Notes: a model not told the origin generated them from the letters alone. Shown: positions 43,649 to 52,401, counted from the first letter of the stretch. The stretch is DNA of 55,760 bases from an uncultured Lachnospiraceae bacterium (GCA_900544685.1 UQWA01000021.1:1-55760); one strand, 5' to 3'. Numbers and translations: made by a program.

Positions 43649-44545
43649 ATGTCAAAGACCAGTGAAAGAGTAAGAAAAGAATGGAAAATCGGGGATGCAA
43701 AAAGAGATGCAGGACTGACTACCCCGGAAGATATTGAACGTTTTGACAATATTGCTTACGGATCAGATCCGGTATGGAACCTTCTGGATGTTTATCGGCC
43801 AAAGGAGCGGAAAGGGAAAATGCCGGTGATTGTCAATATCCATGGTGGTGGCTGGGTATACGGAAATAAGGAAATCTACCAGTTTTACGGAATGTCTCTG
43901 GCACAGAAAGGGTTTGCAGTAGTGAATTTTAATTACCGTCTGGCACCGGAAAATAAGTTCCCGGCACAGCTCTGTGACATTAACTCAGTGGTAGAATGGA
44001 TGTATCAGAATCAGGATACCTATGGACTGGATATGGAGCGGGTATTCATGGTGGGAGATTCAGCAGGAGCCCATCTGTGTGGTCTGTACAGTGCCATCTG
44101 CACAGATGCAGACTATGCTGCAGAGTATCCGTTTACCGTGCCTCACCGGTTTATTCCAACTGCTGTGGCATTAAATTGTGGAGTATACTGTCCGCTGGGT
44201 AAGAAAAATGTGATGGGAAGCGAAGAGGACAAGGATTTGATGGAAGATCTTCTTCCGGAAAAGGGATCGGAAAGAGAGAGAAAGATGGTCAATGTGACAG
44301 ATCATGTGAATCCTCATTTTCCACCGGTATATCTGATGACCTGTGTGGGAGATTTCTGTTATCTACAGGCATTTCTTCTGGAAGAAGAGCTGAAGAAGCA
44401 GGGAGTGGAATATACTTTCCGGATCTACGGAACAGAGGAAAAGCCATTGTATCACGTATTTCATGTGAATATGAAGGAAGAGGCAGGAGCAGAATGTAAT
44501 ACACAGGAATGTGAGTTTTTCCAAAGAAAGGGTGTGAATGATTGA
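43649..44545 (+). CDS. alpha/beta hydrolase (esterase, HGGGW type)
   Basis: A 298-residue hydrolase of the hormone-sensitive-lipase-like group. ATG 43649 follows GGGGGGAG; upstream codons read through the terminator. The oxyanion motif is VNIHGGGWVYGN, the nucleophile elbow VFMVGDSAGAHLCG, and a C-terminal His occurs in LYHVFHVN. It acts on small carboxyl esters; the substrate is not known. It overlaps the next gene by 4 bases, so the two are coupled. Confidence 0.85.
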   Translation: MSKTSERVRKEWKIGDAKRDAGLTTPEDIERFDNIAYGSDPVWNLLDVYRPKERKGKMPVIVNIHGGGWVYGNKEIYQFYGMSLAQKGFAVVNFNYRLAPENKFPAQLCDINSVVEWMYQNQDTYGLDMERVFMVGDSAGAHLCGLYSAICTDADYAAEYPFTVPHRFIPTAVALNCGVYCPLGKKNVMGSEEDKDLMEDLLPEKGSERERKMVNVTDHVNPHFPPVYLMTCVGDFCYLQAFLLEEELKKQGVEYTFRIYGTEEKPLYHVFHVNMKEEAGAECNTQECEFFQRKGVND

Positions 44546-45483
44546 TTTCAAAAACCATGCGTGCACTGCTGCATGCGTTATCATATGGCAATATAGACGT
44601 AGAATCATCCAGGAGACTGGCAGATCTGAAAAAGCTGGATGCGGTTCGGATTTTTCTGAAAATACTGGATACCAAAATCTATAATGGTGATTATGAAGTG
44701 CCAGTCAGACTGTATTTCCCGACAGAGGAAGATATGAAGCTGGCACCAGAGGAACGCAGCCATCTGGCGGTACTGCTCTTTTTCCATGGCGGTGGCTGGG
44801 TAACAGAGAGCGTGGAGACCTATAACCGTGTCTGCGCGCGAATGGCGCAGACCACCGGCTGTATTGTGGCGTCGGTGGAATACCGGCTTGCACCTGAATA
44901 TCGTTTTCCGGCTGCATTTGAGGACTGTTATGCGGCGGCAAAGACATTGTATACGAATCACAGTATTCTGAAGATTCATCCTGACCAGATTACGATTATA
45001 GGAGATTCGGCAGGAGGCAACCTGACAGCAGCAGTCTGCCTGAAGGCAAGAGACACAGGAGACTTTACGCCGAAACGCCAGATTCTCATTTATCCGGCAC
45101 TGTATAATTGCTATACAGAGGAATCCCCTTATCCATCCGTGCAGGAAAATGGCACGGACTATCTGCTGACATCTGTAAAGATGGAAGATTATCTGAAGCT
45201 GTATGAGAGCAGCCCGGCAGACCGGCTGAATCCTTATTTTGCGCCATTGATGACAAAGGATTTTTCCAGACTGCCAAGAACCCTGATCCTGACGGCACAG
45301 TTTGATCCGCTCAGAGATGAGGGGGAGGATTATGGGAAAAAGCTTCTGGATGCTGGAAATGATGTGGAGATGTACCGGATTGACGGAGCATTTCATGGCT
45401 TTTTTGCACTGGGAATCCGTTTCCTGCATGTACAGGAGAGCTTTACTTATATCAATGCATTTCTGAAGGGAAGCGAGAAATAA
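44542..45483 (+). CDS. alpha/beta hydrolase (second HGGGW-type esterase)
   Basis: A 313-residue hydrolase of the same group. TTG 44542 overlaps the previous stop; ATG 44557 is an alternative. Motifs are FFHGGGWVTES, IGDSAGGNLTAAV and a C-terminal IDGAFHGF with the His. It differs clearly from its upstream neighbour. It overlaps the next gene (TAATGG), so the operon is tight. The pair suggests stepwise removal of acyl groups from a common substrate (inference). Confidence 0.85.
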   Translation: MISKTMRALLHALSYGNIDVESSRRLADLKKLDAVRIFLKILDTKIYNGDYEVPVRLYFPTEEDMKLAPEERSHLAVLLFFHGGGWVTESVETYNRVCARMAQTTGCIVASVEYRLAPEYRFPAAFEDCYAAAKTLYTNHSILKIHPDQITIIGDSAGGNLTAAVCLKARDTGDFTPKRQILIYPALYNCYTEESPYPSVQENGTDYLLTSVKMEDYLKLYESSPADRLNPYFAPLMTKDFSRLPRTLILTAQFDPLRDEGEDYGKKLLDAGNDVEMYRIDGAFHGFFALGIRFLHVQESFTYINAFLKGSEK

Positions 45484-47291
45484 TGGAAATAGGCTATTCG
45501 AAATGGAGAAAACTGGATAATGCGGCACTGGCATTCCCTCTTGTAACCGGAAAAAACGATACCAGAGTATTTCGGTTTTACTGTGAATGTAAAGAAACGG
45601 TAGATCCGAAAGTACTGCAGCAGGCGCTTGATGAGACAATGAAAAAATATCCTCTGTTTCAGGCAGTATTACGAAAAGGGCTGTTCTGGTTCTATCTGGA
45701 GCACAGGGATATTTATCCACAGGTTCGGGAAGAGAAGAAGCCTCCGTGCAGCCGGTTATATATTCCTGATAAAAAGTCACTTCTTTTTGAAGTTACTTAC
45801 TATAAAAAAAGAATTAATTTTGAAGTCTATCATGCACTGACGGATGGTACGGGAGCCATGCATTTTCTGCAGGAACTGGTGCAGAATTATCTGATATTAC
45901 TTCATCCGGAAGAACAATTTGAAAAGATCTGTCTGGGCGAAGAGAGTACACTGGGAGATCAGGAGGAGGATAGTTTTTCCCAGTATTATACGGCAGAGGG
46001 CAGCAGGGCAGAAAGAAAACCCCATGCTGTACGGCTGAAGGGGGAAAAATTACCTCATGAGGATATGAAAATCACGGAATTAAATATTCCAGTGAAAGAG
46101 ATTCATAAAAAAGCGAAGTCTTATGGGGTGTCTATTACTATATTTCTGGCAGCAGTTATGCTCTGTGCCATTGGAGAAGAGATTCCAAGGAACAAAAGAA
46201 AAAGACCAGTTGCATTGATGATTCCAGTAAATCTTCGGAATTACTTTCCGTCCCAGTCTATGACAAATTTCTTTGGATGGATTGAGGTGGGGCATATCTT
46301 TACAGAAAACACGACTTTAAAAGAAGTGGTGGATCACGTAAAAGTACAGTTTGAGCAGGAACTGTCAAGAGAAAATGTGGCACAGAGGATGAATGGTTAT
46401 GTCCGGTTGGAGAAGAATCCGTTCATACGGGCGGTACCGCTGGAGATCAAAAAGTATTTCCTGATGCTGGGGGCGTCTCTGGGAAGCCGGAGTATTACCG
46501 CCGTTTATTCTAATATAGGGATTCTGCGTTTTCCACCGGGATATGAAAAATATATTGAGCATTTTGGAATTTTTGCCAGCACGGATATTCTGCAGCTGTG
46601 TTCCTGCTCCTATCAGGATCAGATGCTGCTGGGCTTTACGTCCAAGCTGCCAAATGATAATATTCAGAGGAATTTTCAGAAGATTTTAAGAAAAGAAGAA
46701 GTAGATTTCAGGGAAGAAGAACAGGATTTTCCAGGAAGAAACCAGAAACTGGAAAAAGAAGGAAAGCAGATTTTCCGTATGTTTACGTTCCTGTGTATTG
46801 TGGCAGTGGTCGCCAGTGCGGTTCTGGATTATCTGATAACCGGAGATCTGAACTGGTTCTGGTTTGTAGCAGCAGGAACGATGTGTACCTGGCTTCTGGT
46901 AGCAGTGGCTTACAGCAAACGTCGTAATATTCTGAAAAATGAGATGTGGCAGCTTCTTCTGGTCACCATACTGGCTGTGCTGTGGGATCATTATACGGGC
47001 TGGATTGGCTGGTCACTGGATTTTGTACTGCCCATCGCTGCACTGGGAGTACTGTGTTCCATGGCGGTGATTGCAAAAGTACAGCATCTGGAAAGAGAAG
47101 AATATCTGTTTTATCTGGTTCAGGCAGCCATGGCGGGATGCGTACCGGTGATACTGACATTTCTGAACCTTACCACCTTTGTGTATCCGTCAGTGATCTG
47201 TTCCGGAATCAGTTTTCTGGTACTGGCAGGACTTCTGATTTTCCAGAAAAAGGATACACTCAGAGAATTCCATAAGAAATTGAGGATGTGA
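45483..47291 (+). CDS. acyltransferase-like (condensation-fold) protein fused to a membrane domain
   Basis: A 602-residue protein. Residues 1-410 have the condensation/alcohol acetyltransferase fold, with the catalytic HxxxDG motif as YHALTDGTG near residue 117. A second block (MIPVNLRNYFPSQSMTNFFG) is typical of the fold. From about 433 there are five or six membrane helices, the DUF6320-type C-terminus. The enzyme would transfer an acyl group at the membrane. It lies between two esterase genes and a LacI regulator and is overlapped by both neighbours. Confidence 0.7.
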   Translation: MEIGYSKWRKLDNAALAFPLVTGKNDTRVFRFYCECKETVDPKVLQQALDETMKKYPLFQAVLRKGLFWFYLEHRDIYPQVREEKKPPCSRLYIPDKKSLLFEVTYYKKRINFEVYHALTDGTGAMHFLQELVQNYLILLHPEEQFEKICLGEESTLGDQEEDSFSQYYTAEGSRAERKPHAVRLKGEKLPHEDMKITELNIPVKEIHKKAKSYGVSITIFLAAVMLCAIGEEIPRNKRKRPVALMIPVNLRNYFPSQSMTNFFGWIEVGHIFTENTTLKEVVDHVKVQFEQELSRENVAQRMNGYVRLEKNPFIRAVPLEIKKYFLMLGASLGSRSITAVYSNIGILRFPPGYEKYIEHFGIFASTDILQLCSCSYQDQMLLGFTSKLPNDNIQRNFQKILRKEEVDFREEEQDFPGRNQKLEKEGKQIFRMFTFLCIVAVVASAVLDYLITGDLNWFWFVAAGTMCTWLLVAVAYSKRRNILKNEMWQLLLVTILAVLWDHYTGWIGWSLDFVLPIAALGVLCSMAVIAKVQHLEREEYLFYLVQAAMAGCVPVILTFLNLTTFVYPSVICSGISFLVLAGLLIFQKKDTLREFHKKLRM

Positions 47292-47293
47292 AA

Positions 47294-48304
47294 ATGACAA
47301 TTTATGATATCGCACGGGAAGCAGGTGTTTCCGCCAGTACAGTGTCCCGTGTCGTCAATAACCGGCCGGGGATCAGTGACAGTACCCGAAAAAAGGTACA
47401 GAAGCTTTTGGAGGAGTATCATTATATTCCGGATGTGGCAGCCAGAGGGCTGGTGACGCAGGCATCCAGATTTATTGGGATACTGATTGAAGATATCCGG
47501 GTGTCCCACCATACGGAATCTGCTTATGTCATTGAACAGGAGATGACTCGGCAGGGATATACCTGTATTACATTCAGCACAGGTGGTGACAGCAAAAAGA
47601 AGGCACAGTATATACAGATTCTGGAACAGAGACGTGTGGAAGGAGCTATCTTTATTGGATCCATGTTCGGAATCGAGAAAGTGAAAGAAAGTGTAAAACA
47701 GCACCTTTCTAATATTCCAATTGTAGTGGTGAATGGAGATCTGGACCTGCCAAATACCTACAGTGTTCTTACCGATGAAGAACGGGGAATGGAGGAAGCA
47801 GTTGCATTACTGGCTCAAATGGGACGAAAAAATTTTGCCTATCTTATGGACGTGACGAATCCGGCAAATAAAAGAAAACAGCGTGGGTTTACCACCGGAA
47901 TGCTGCGTTTGGGGATGGAAAACGAAAACCGGATGATTTTTGCAGAAGTGGACGGAACGGCAGGTCCCAGAAGTTCTGTAGAACGTGGACGGCTGGAAAC
48001 CAGTGAATTGCTGAAAAGAATACCGGATGTGGATGGGATTCTCTGCGAGACGGATATGCTGGCAGTAGGCTGTATGAAAGAGTTGAAAAGACAGGGAATT
48101 CAGATACCGGAACAGGCAGCGGTCATTGGAGTAGACAATACACTATATGGACAGGTCTGTACACCGACACTGACAACGATAGATAACAAATCCGGAGACA
48201 TGAGCCTGGCAGCAGCAAATATACTGATGGATGTGTTACAGGGACGTCCTGTGAATCACAGAATGATACTTCCGGCAGAAGTAATACAAAGAGAAAGTAC
48301 ATAA
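47294..48304 (+). CDS. LacI-family transcription regulator
   Basis: A 336-residue regulator. ATG 47294 is preferred to GTG 47288 because GAGG then lies 8 bases upstream; the GTG would be only 2 bases away. The HTH reads MTIYDIAREAGVSASTVSRV and is followed by the hinge helix. A periplasmic-binding-like effector domain follows, with CETDMLAVGCMKEL and VIGVDNTLYGQVCTPTLTTI. It shares a transcript with the esterases. A perfect LacI-type operator stands at the next promoter, so it likely controls the dehydrogenase gene downstream. Confidence 0.9.
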   Translation: MTIYDIAREAGVSASTVSRVVNNRPGISDSTRKKVQKLLEEYHYIPDVAARGLVTQASRFIGILIEDIRVSHHTESAYVIEQEMTRQGYTCITFSTGGDSKKKAQYIQILEQRRVEGAIFIGSMFGIEKVKESVKQHLSNIPIVVVNGDLDLPNTYSVLTDEERGMEEAVALLAQMGRKNFAYLMDVTNPANKRKQRGFTTGMLRLGMENENRMIFAEVDGTAGPRSSVERGRLETSELLKRIPDVDGILCETDMLAVGCMKELKRQGIQIPEQAAVIGVDNTLYGQVCTPTLTTIDNKSGDMSLAAANILMDVLQGRPVNHRMILPAEVIQREST

Positions 48305-48320
48305 GGAAGATAAAGAACGG

Positions 48321-48356
48321 GCAGTGATTTCGTGTAATACAGGGTCACTGCTTTTT
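48321..48356 (+). terminator. rho-independent terminator after the LacI gene
   Basis: GCAGTGA (48321-48327) and TCACTGC (48345-48351) form a 7-bp stem with a 17-base loop, followed by five T. Confidence 0.65.
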
Positions 48357-48434
48357 CATGCATATATATCAGATGTAAGGTTTCATTAGCGGAAAGATAT
48401 GCTAGAAATGAAAGAAAATTATAAAAAATATATA

Positions 48435-48463
48435 TTGAAAAAATATGGCATAGATGGTAATAT
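48435..48463 (+). promoter_or_regulatory. promoter of the kduD-like gene
   Basis: TTGAAA (48435-48440), 17 bases, TAATAT (48458-48463). The expected start of transcription is about 48470, just before the operator. Confidence 0.75.
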
Positions 48464-48475
48464 ATGAAACATGGC

Positions 48476-48493
48476 AATGCAATCGATTGCATT
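48476..48493. promoter_or_regulatory. LacI-family operator
   Basis: AATGCAATCGATTGCATT is a perfect 18-base palindrome whose core TGCAATCGATTGCA fits the LacI/GalR-type consensus TGNAANCGNTTNCA. It sits just after the expected transcription start and 22 bases before the dehydrogenase start. The LacI-family gene directly upstream is the likely binder. Confidence 0.8.
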
Positions 48494-48515
48494 ACAATAA
48501 CAGGGAGGAAGTACG

Positions 48516-49283
48516 ATGAGAAATTTTACAGATCTGACAGGAAGAAAAGCAATTGTAACAGGTGGAACCAGAGGACTTGGACGAGGCATGGCAGAAGGGC
48601 TGATGGAAGCCGGAGCAGAAGTGGTCATTGTGGGATCATCTGACAAAGTATATACAGTGGCAGAAGAATTTGTAAAAAATGGATTCAAGTGTTACGGAGT
48701 TGTTGCCAATTTAGGAGATGCACAGGACCGAGCCAGAGGATTTGAAGAAGCTGTGAAAAAGCTGGGTGACCATCTGGATATTCTGGTAAATGCAGCAGGA
48801 GTACAGCGTCGTCATCCAAGTGAAGAATTCCCTGTAGAGGATTATAACTATGTTATAGAAGTGAATCAGAATGCAGTTTTTGACTGGTGTCAGAGAGCTG
48901 CAAAGAAATATTTGGCACAGGACAGCAAAGGAAAGATCATTAATATTGCATCCATGTTATCTTTCTTTGGCGGCTATACTGTTCCTGCCTATGCGGCATC
49001 CAAAGGAGCGGTGGCACAGCTGACCAAGGCATTCTGCAATGAGTGGGCATCAAAAAAAATTAATGTAAATGCACTGGCGCCTGGATATATGGATACTGAG
49101 ATGAATACAGCCCTTACAGATCCGTCCAACCCAAGATATGCAGAGATTACAGGACGTATTCCGGCACATGTATGGGGAACCCCGGAAGATATGAAAGGTC
49201 CATGCGTATTTCTGGCATCCGATGCATCCGATTACCTCAATGGAGCAATCATTCCAGTGGATGGCGGATATCTTGTAAAATAA
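48516..49283 (+). CDS. kduD: SDR oxidoreductase, KduD-like (2-deoxy-D-gluconate/ketogluconate dehydrogenase)
   Basis: A 255-residue short-chain dehydrogenase. The NAD-binding motif is VTGGTRGLGRGMAEG, catalytic residues appear as IASMLSF and YAASKGAVAQLTKA (YxxxK), and NVNALAPGYMDTEMN follows. The length and the N-terminal FTDLTGRKAIVTGG form match KduD, which reduces 2,5-diketo-3-deoxygluconate in uronate use. Other kdu genes are absent here. GGGAGG lies before the start, and a LacI-type operator covers the leader. The exact substrate is not proved. Confidence 0.8.
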   Translation: MRNFTDLTGRKAIVTGGTRGLGRGMAEGLMEAGAEVVIVGSSDKVYTVAEEFVKNGFKCYGVVANLGDAQDRARGFEEAVKKLGDHLDILVNAAGVQRRHPSEEFPVEDYNYVIEVNQNAVFDWCQRAAKKYLAQDSKGKIINIASMLSFFGGYTVPAYAASKGAVAQLTKAFCNEWASKKINVNALAPGYMDTEMNTALTDPSNPRYAEITGRIPAHVWGTPEDMKGPCVFLASDASDYLNGAIIPVDGGYLVK

Positions 49284-49292
49284 ATAATAGCA

Positions 49293-49322
49293 TTGACAAA
49301 TGAATTTACATTCCTGTAAAAT
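49293..49322 (+). promoter_or_regulatory. promoter of gpmI
   Basis: TTGACA (49293-49298), 18 bases, TAAAAT (49317-49322). Confidence 0.75.
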
Positions 49323-49354
49323 ATAGCAGGTGGAAGTATTTTTTCACCTGCTAT
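49323..49354 (+). repeat. hairpin in the gpmI leader
   Basis: ATAGCAGGTG (49323-49332) and CACCTGCTAT (49345-49354) form a perfect 10-bp stem around a 12-base loop with a T-run. It lies at the expected start of the transcript. There is no T-run after the stem, so it is not a terminator in the + direction. It may stabilise the mRNA or serve as an operator. Confidence 0.5.
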
Positions 49355-49387
49355 TGTATTGTAATGTAAACATAAAGGAGAATGCTT

Positions 49388-50929
49388 ATGAGTAAGAAAC
49401 CAACAGTATTAATGATTCTTGATGGTTATGGATTAAATAAAAGAACAGATGGCAACGCAGTTGCATTGGCAGATACACCTGTAATGGACAAATTGATGGC
49501 AGAATATCCATTTGTTGAGGGACAGGCAAGTGGAATGGCAGTAGGTCTTCCAGAAGGTCAGATGGGAAACTCTGAGGTAGGACATCTGAATATGGGTGCC
49601 GGACGTATTGTATATCAGGAGCTTACCAGAATTACAAAAGAGATCGCAGACGGTGATTTTTTTAAGAATGAGGCGCTTCTGGCAGCATGCAAGAATGCCA
49701 AAGAGAATAATTCTGCTCTGCATCTGTATGGCCTGGTATCCGATGGTGGTGTACACAGCCATAATACACATATTTATGGATTACTGGAGCTGGCTAAAAG
49801 AGAAGGTGTAGAGAAAGTATACGTACACTGCTTCCTTGACGGACGTGATACACCGCCTGCATCAGGAAAGGGCTATGTAGAAGAACTGGAAGCTAAGATG
49901 AAAGAGATTGGTGTCGGTGCAGTGGTTTCTGTCATGGGACGTTATTATGCTATGGACCGTGATAACCGCTGGGATCGTGTTGAACTGGCTTATAAAGCGC
50001 TGGTAAAGGGCGAAGGCGTAGCTACTGACAATATTGTAAAAGCAATCCAGGAGTCTTATGACAATGAGAAGACAGATGAGTTTATTATCCCTGCATACCT
50101 GGAAAAGGATGGCAAGCCATACGGAAGAATTCAGGATAAGGATTCCATTATTTTCTTCAACTTCCGTCCTGACCGTGCAAGAGAGATTACCAGAACTTTC
50201 TGCTGTGATGATTTTGATGGATTCAACAGAGGAAAGAGACTGGATGTGACTTACGTATGCTTTACCGAATACGATGCAACTATTCCGAACAAGCTGGTTG
50301 CTTTCCATAAAGTTGAGATCACCAATACATTTGGTGAATATCTGGCAGCACATCATATGACTCAGGCGAGAATTGCTGAGACAGAGAAGTATGCACATGT
50401 TACTTTCTTCTTTAATGGCGGTGTAGAAGAACCAAATGAAGGAGAAGACCGTATTCTGGTGAAATCTCCAAAGGTTGCCACCTATGACCTGCAGCCAGAG
50501 ATGAGCGCATATGAAGTATGCGACAAATTATGTGGAGCAATCCGCTCGGACAAATATGATGTGATTATCATCAACTTTGCAAATCCTGACATGGTAGGAC
50601 ATACTGGTGTACAGGAAGCTGCCATTAAAGCGGTGGAAGCAGTAGATGAGTGTGTAGGTAAGGCTGTGGAAGCACTGAAGGAAGTGAATGGACAGATGTT
50701 CATCTGTGCAGACCACGGTAATGCAGAACAGCTGGTGGATTATGAGACAGGCGCACCATTTACAGCACATACCACGAATCCGGTACCATTCATTCTGGTA
50801 AATGCAGATCCTGCTTATACGCTGCGTGAGGGTGGATGCCTGGCAGACATCATTCCGACTCTGATTGAACTGATGGGTATGGAACAGCCAAAAGAGATGA
50901 CAGGCAAATCTCTCCTTGTACGTAAATAA
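49388..50929 (+). CDS. gpmI: 2,3-bisphosphoglycerate-independent phosphoglycerate mutase
   Basis: A 513-residue enzyme that interconverts 3- and 2-phosphoglycerate in glycolysis. ATG 49388 is preferred to ATG 49382 because AAGGAG then lies 8 bases upstream. It has PTVLMILDGYGL, the phosphoserine motif EGQMGNSEVGHLN and the metal site ICADHGNAEQLVDY. Length is normal. It uses Mn ions and has no bisphosphoglycerate cofactor. Its stop overlaps the start of the next gene. Confidence 0.96.
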   Translation: MSKKPTVLMILDGYGLNKRTDGNAVALADTPVMDKLMAEYPFVEGQASGMAVGLPEGQMGNSEVGHLNMGAGRIVYQELTRITKEIADGDFFKNEALLAACKNAKENNSALHLYGLVSDGGVHSHNTHIYGLLELAKREGVEKVYVHCFLDGRDTPPASGKGYVEELEAKMKEIGVGAVVSVMGRYYAMDRDNRWDRVELAYKALVKGEGVATDNIVKAIQESYDNEKTDEFIIPAYLEKDGKPYGRIQDKDSIIFFNFRPDRAREITRTFCCDDFDGFNRGKRLDVTYVCFTEYDATIPNKLVAFHKVEITNTFGEYLAAHHMTQARIAETEKYAHVTFFFNGGVEEPNEGEDRILVKSPKVATYDLQPEMSAYEVCDKLCGAIRSDKYDVIIINFANPDMVGHTGVQEAAIKAVEAVDECVGKAVEALKEVNGQMFICADHGNAEQLVDYETGAPFTAHTTNPVPFILVNADPAYTLREGGCLADIIPTLIELMGMEQPKEMTGKSLLVRK

Positions 50930-51255
50930 TGAACATAGAATTATCAAGAGATGCGGTACTTTTAAAGATGAAATCCAGATGGGATGCTCCATTGATCTCT
51001 GCGTTGGAATACAGTTATGCAGCGGGACTGGGGCTTCGAAAAATGGGGACAGACGACACTGTTTTTCGGGAACTCAGACTTATGGAAGACTTTGTAGAGT
51101 TTCGTGATAAAGTAAAGGAACTTGTAAAAACTTCGGATGTGTGGAGCACCTTTGAATATGGAGAGAAGATGAGAGACATGCTTCTTTCTTGCAGAGTAAA
51201 AGATAAGCTGGATGAAAATACACGTTTACTTTTTGATATGGGATATCAGGGATAA
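50929..51255 (+). CDS. 108-residue protein of unknown function, coupled to gpmI
   Basis: ATG 50929 overlaps the gpmI stop (TAATG). The protein reads MNIELSRDAVLLKMKSRWDA, has a central helical segment and ends ENTRLLFDMGYQG. It is mostly helical, with no membrane segment and no known motif. Translational coupling to a glycolytic gene and placement before an enolase-like gene suggest a link with metabolism, but the function is unknown. Confidence 0.55.
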   Translation: MNIELSRDAVLLKMKSRWDAPLISALEYSYAAGLGLRKMGTDDTVFRELRLMEDFVEFRDKVKELVKTSDVWSTFEYGEKMRDMLLSCRVKDKLDENTRLLFDMGYQG

Positions 51256-51271
51256 GCTGTGTGGAAACAGG

Positions 51272-51300
51272 GCACAATACTTCCAAAGGAGGTATTGTGC
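51272..51300 (+). promoter_or_regulatory. stem-loop with the ribosome site in its loop
   Basis: GCACAATAC (51272-51280) and GTATTGTGC (51292-51300) are perfect 9-base inverted arms. The loop carries AAAGGAG, the ribosome site for ATG 51304. Such a fold could control translation of the enolase-like gene. Confidence 0.5.
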
Positions 51301-51303
51301 TTT

Positions 51304-52062
51304 ATGTTTAAGTATAGACAGATTACAGATGTACTGGGGAGAAGAATACTGGATGGCAGAGGAATGCCTGCCATAGAGGTAGAAGTCTTAAGTGAAGATG
51401 GCGAAGTTGGCAGTGTTTCTGTATCACTGGAAGTGTCTGAAGCACATATGGAGGAAATGACTGAAGAGATCATTCTGTTAGTGAATACAACGATTGCAGA
51501 TATGATGATCGGAGAGAATCTCCTGGCACAGAATCATCTGGATCAGCTTTTGGAAAGGATGGCAGGCGGAACGGAAGCGGGCAGAGTTAGGTTAGGTGCA
51601 GTAAGAGCGGTATCCTGTGCAGTGGCAAGAACAGCGTCTGGGAGTCTGGGAATTCCTCTTTATCAATATCTGGGTGGTATACAGGTGCAGGGGTGTCCGA
51701 CGGTTCGGATTTGTCTGCCACAGGAGAAAGAACCAGAACCACGCTGCCAGATATTGATACAAAAATGGAGGGCACAGTATAGTCAGACCAGTGTCATCTG
51801 TGGGATGCAGGAACAGGACACGGAAAAAATCATTGAATCCAGTCAGTTTGTCACAGTGACCAGATGCCTGAATGAAATACGAAGCTGGAAAAAGGACGGA
51901 AAAGGACAGATTGGTTTAAGAGATACCGACCATACGACGGATGCCTTTCTGGTAGATCTGGCAGTTGCGGCCGGTGTGGACTTTGTAGAACTGCGTCCGC
52001 CTGTACGGGGAGAAAATACGGTAAAGTACACCAGAATTATGAGAATTCAGGAACATTTATAA
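51304..52062 (+). CDS. enolase-like protein lacking most of the catalytic barrel
   Basis: A 252-residue protein in the usual place of eno. The start resembles enolase (ITDVLGRRILDGRGMPAIEV), as does the middle segment SGSLGIPLYQYLGG. The end matches the last enolase strands (DAFLVDLAVAAGVDFVELRP, then KYTRIMRIQEHL). About 160-170 residues of barrel that hold the metal ligands and the catalytic acid/base are absent, and the lysine of the KTGAP motif is replaced. The protein should not be an active enolase. It may be a diverged paralogue with another job, while a full eno is elsewhere. ATG 51304 has AAGGAGG upstream. Confidence 0.75.
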   Translation: MFKYRQITDVLGRRILDGRGMPAIEVEVLSEDGEVGSVSVSLEVSEAHMEEMTEEIILLVNTTIADMMIGENLLAQNHLDQLLERMAGGTEAGRVRLGAVRAVSCAVARTASGSLGIPLYQYLGGIQVQGCPTVRICLPQEKEPEPRCQILIQKWRAQYSQTSVICGMQEQDTEKIIESSQFVTVTRCLNEIRSWKKDGKGQIGLRDTDHTTDAFLVDLAVAAGVDFVELRPPVRGENTVKYTRIMRIQEHL

Positions 52063-52070
52063 AAAAGAAG

Positions 52071-52099
52071 TTGAAAAAAAAAGACAGCTATGATACACT
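52071..52099 (+). promoter_or_regulatory. promoter of secG
   Basis: TTGAAA (52071-52076), 17 bases, TACACT (52094-52099). It lies between the enolase-like stop and the secG start. Confidence 0.6.
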
Positions 52100-52127
52100 A
52101 ATTTTGTTTGACATAGGAGGTGGAGAA

Positions 52128-52364
52128 GTGGGAATTCTTAGAATCATTCTTACCATAATTTTTATTATTGACTGTATCGCTTTATCAGTGATTGTATTGA
52201 TGCAGGAAGGTAAATCTGCAGGACTGGGAACGATCGGTGGTTTATCCGAGACATATTGGGGCAAGAATAAAGGCCGTTCTATGGAAGGTGCATTGGTGAA
52301 GATTACAAAGGCACTGGCAGTAGGATTTGTTGTTTTAGCGATTGTTTTGAATTTGAACTTTTAA
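52128..52364 (+). CDS. secG: SecG, preprotein translocase subunit
   Basis: A 78-residue membrane protein. GTG 52128 follows AGGAGG at 7 bases; an upstream extension has no ribosome site. Two helices surround the motif VLMQEGKSAGLGTIGG, typical of SecG. It joins SecYE in the plasma membrane and helps protein export. A terminator follows directly. Confidence 0.93.
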   Translation: MGILRIILTIIFIIDCIALSVIVLMQEGKSAGLGTIGGLSETYWGKNKGRSMEGALVKITKALAVGFVVLAIVLNLNF

Positions 52365-52371
52365 TGGTAAG

Positions 52372-52401
52372 ACACTCTTGTAGGACGCAAGAGTGTTTTT
52401 T
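52372..52401 (+). terminator. rho-independent terminator between secG and rnr
   Basis: ACACTCTTG (52372-52380), a 7-base loop, CAAGAGTGT (52388-52396), and a T-run to 52401. Confidence 0.85.

Noticed and set aside
44605..45780. 391-residue open frame on the - strand
   Set aside because: It lies opposite two convincing alpha/beta hydrolase genes and the next gene, and its translation is Cys/Ile/Leu-rich with no known motif.
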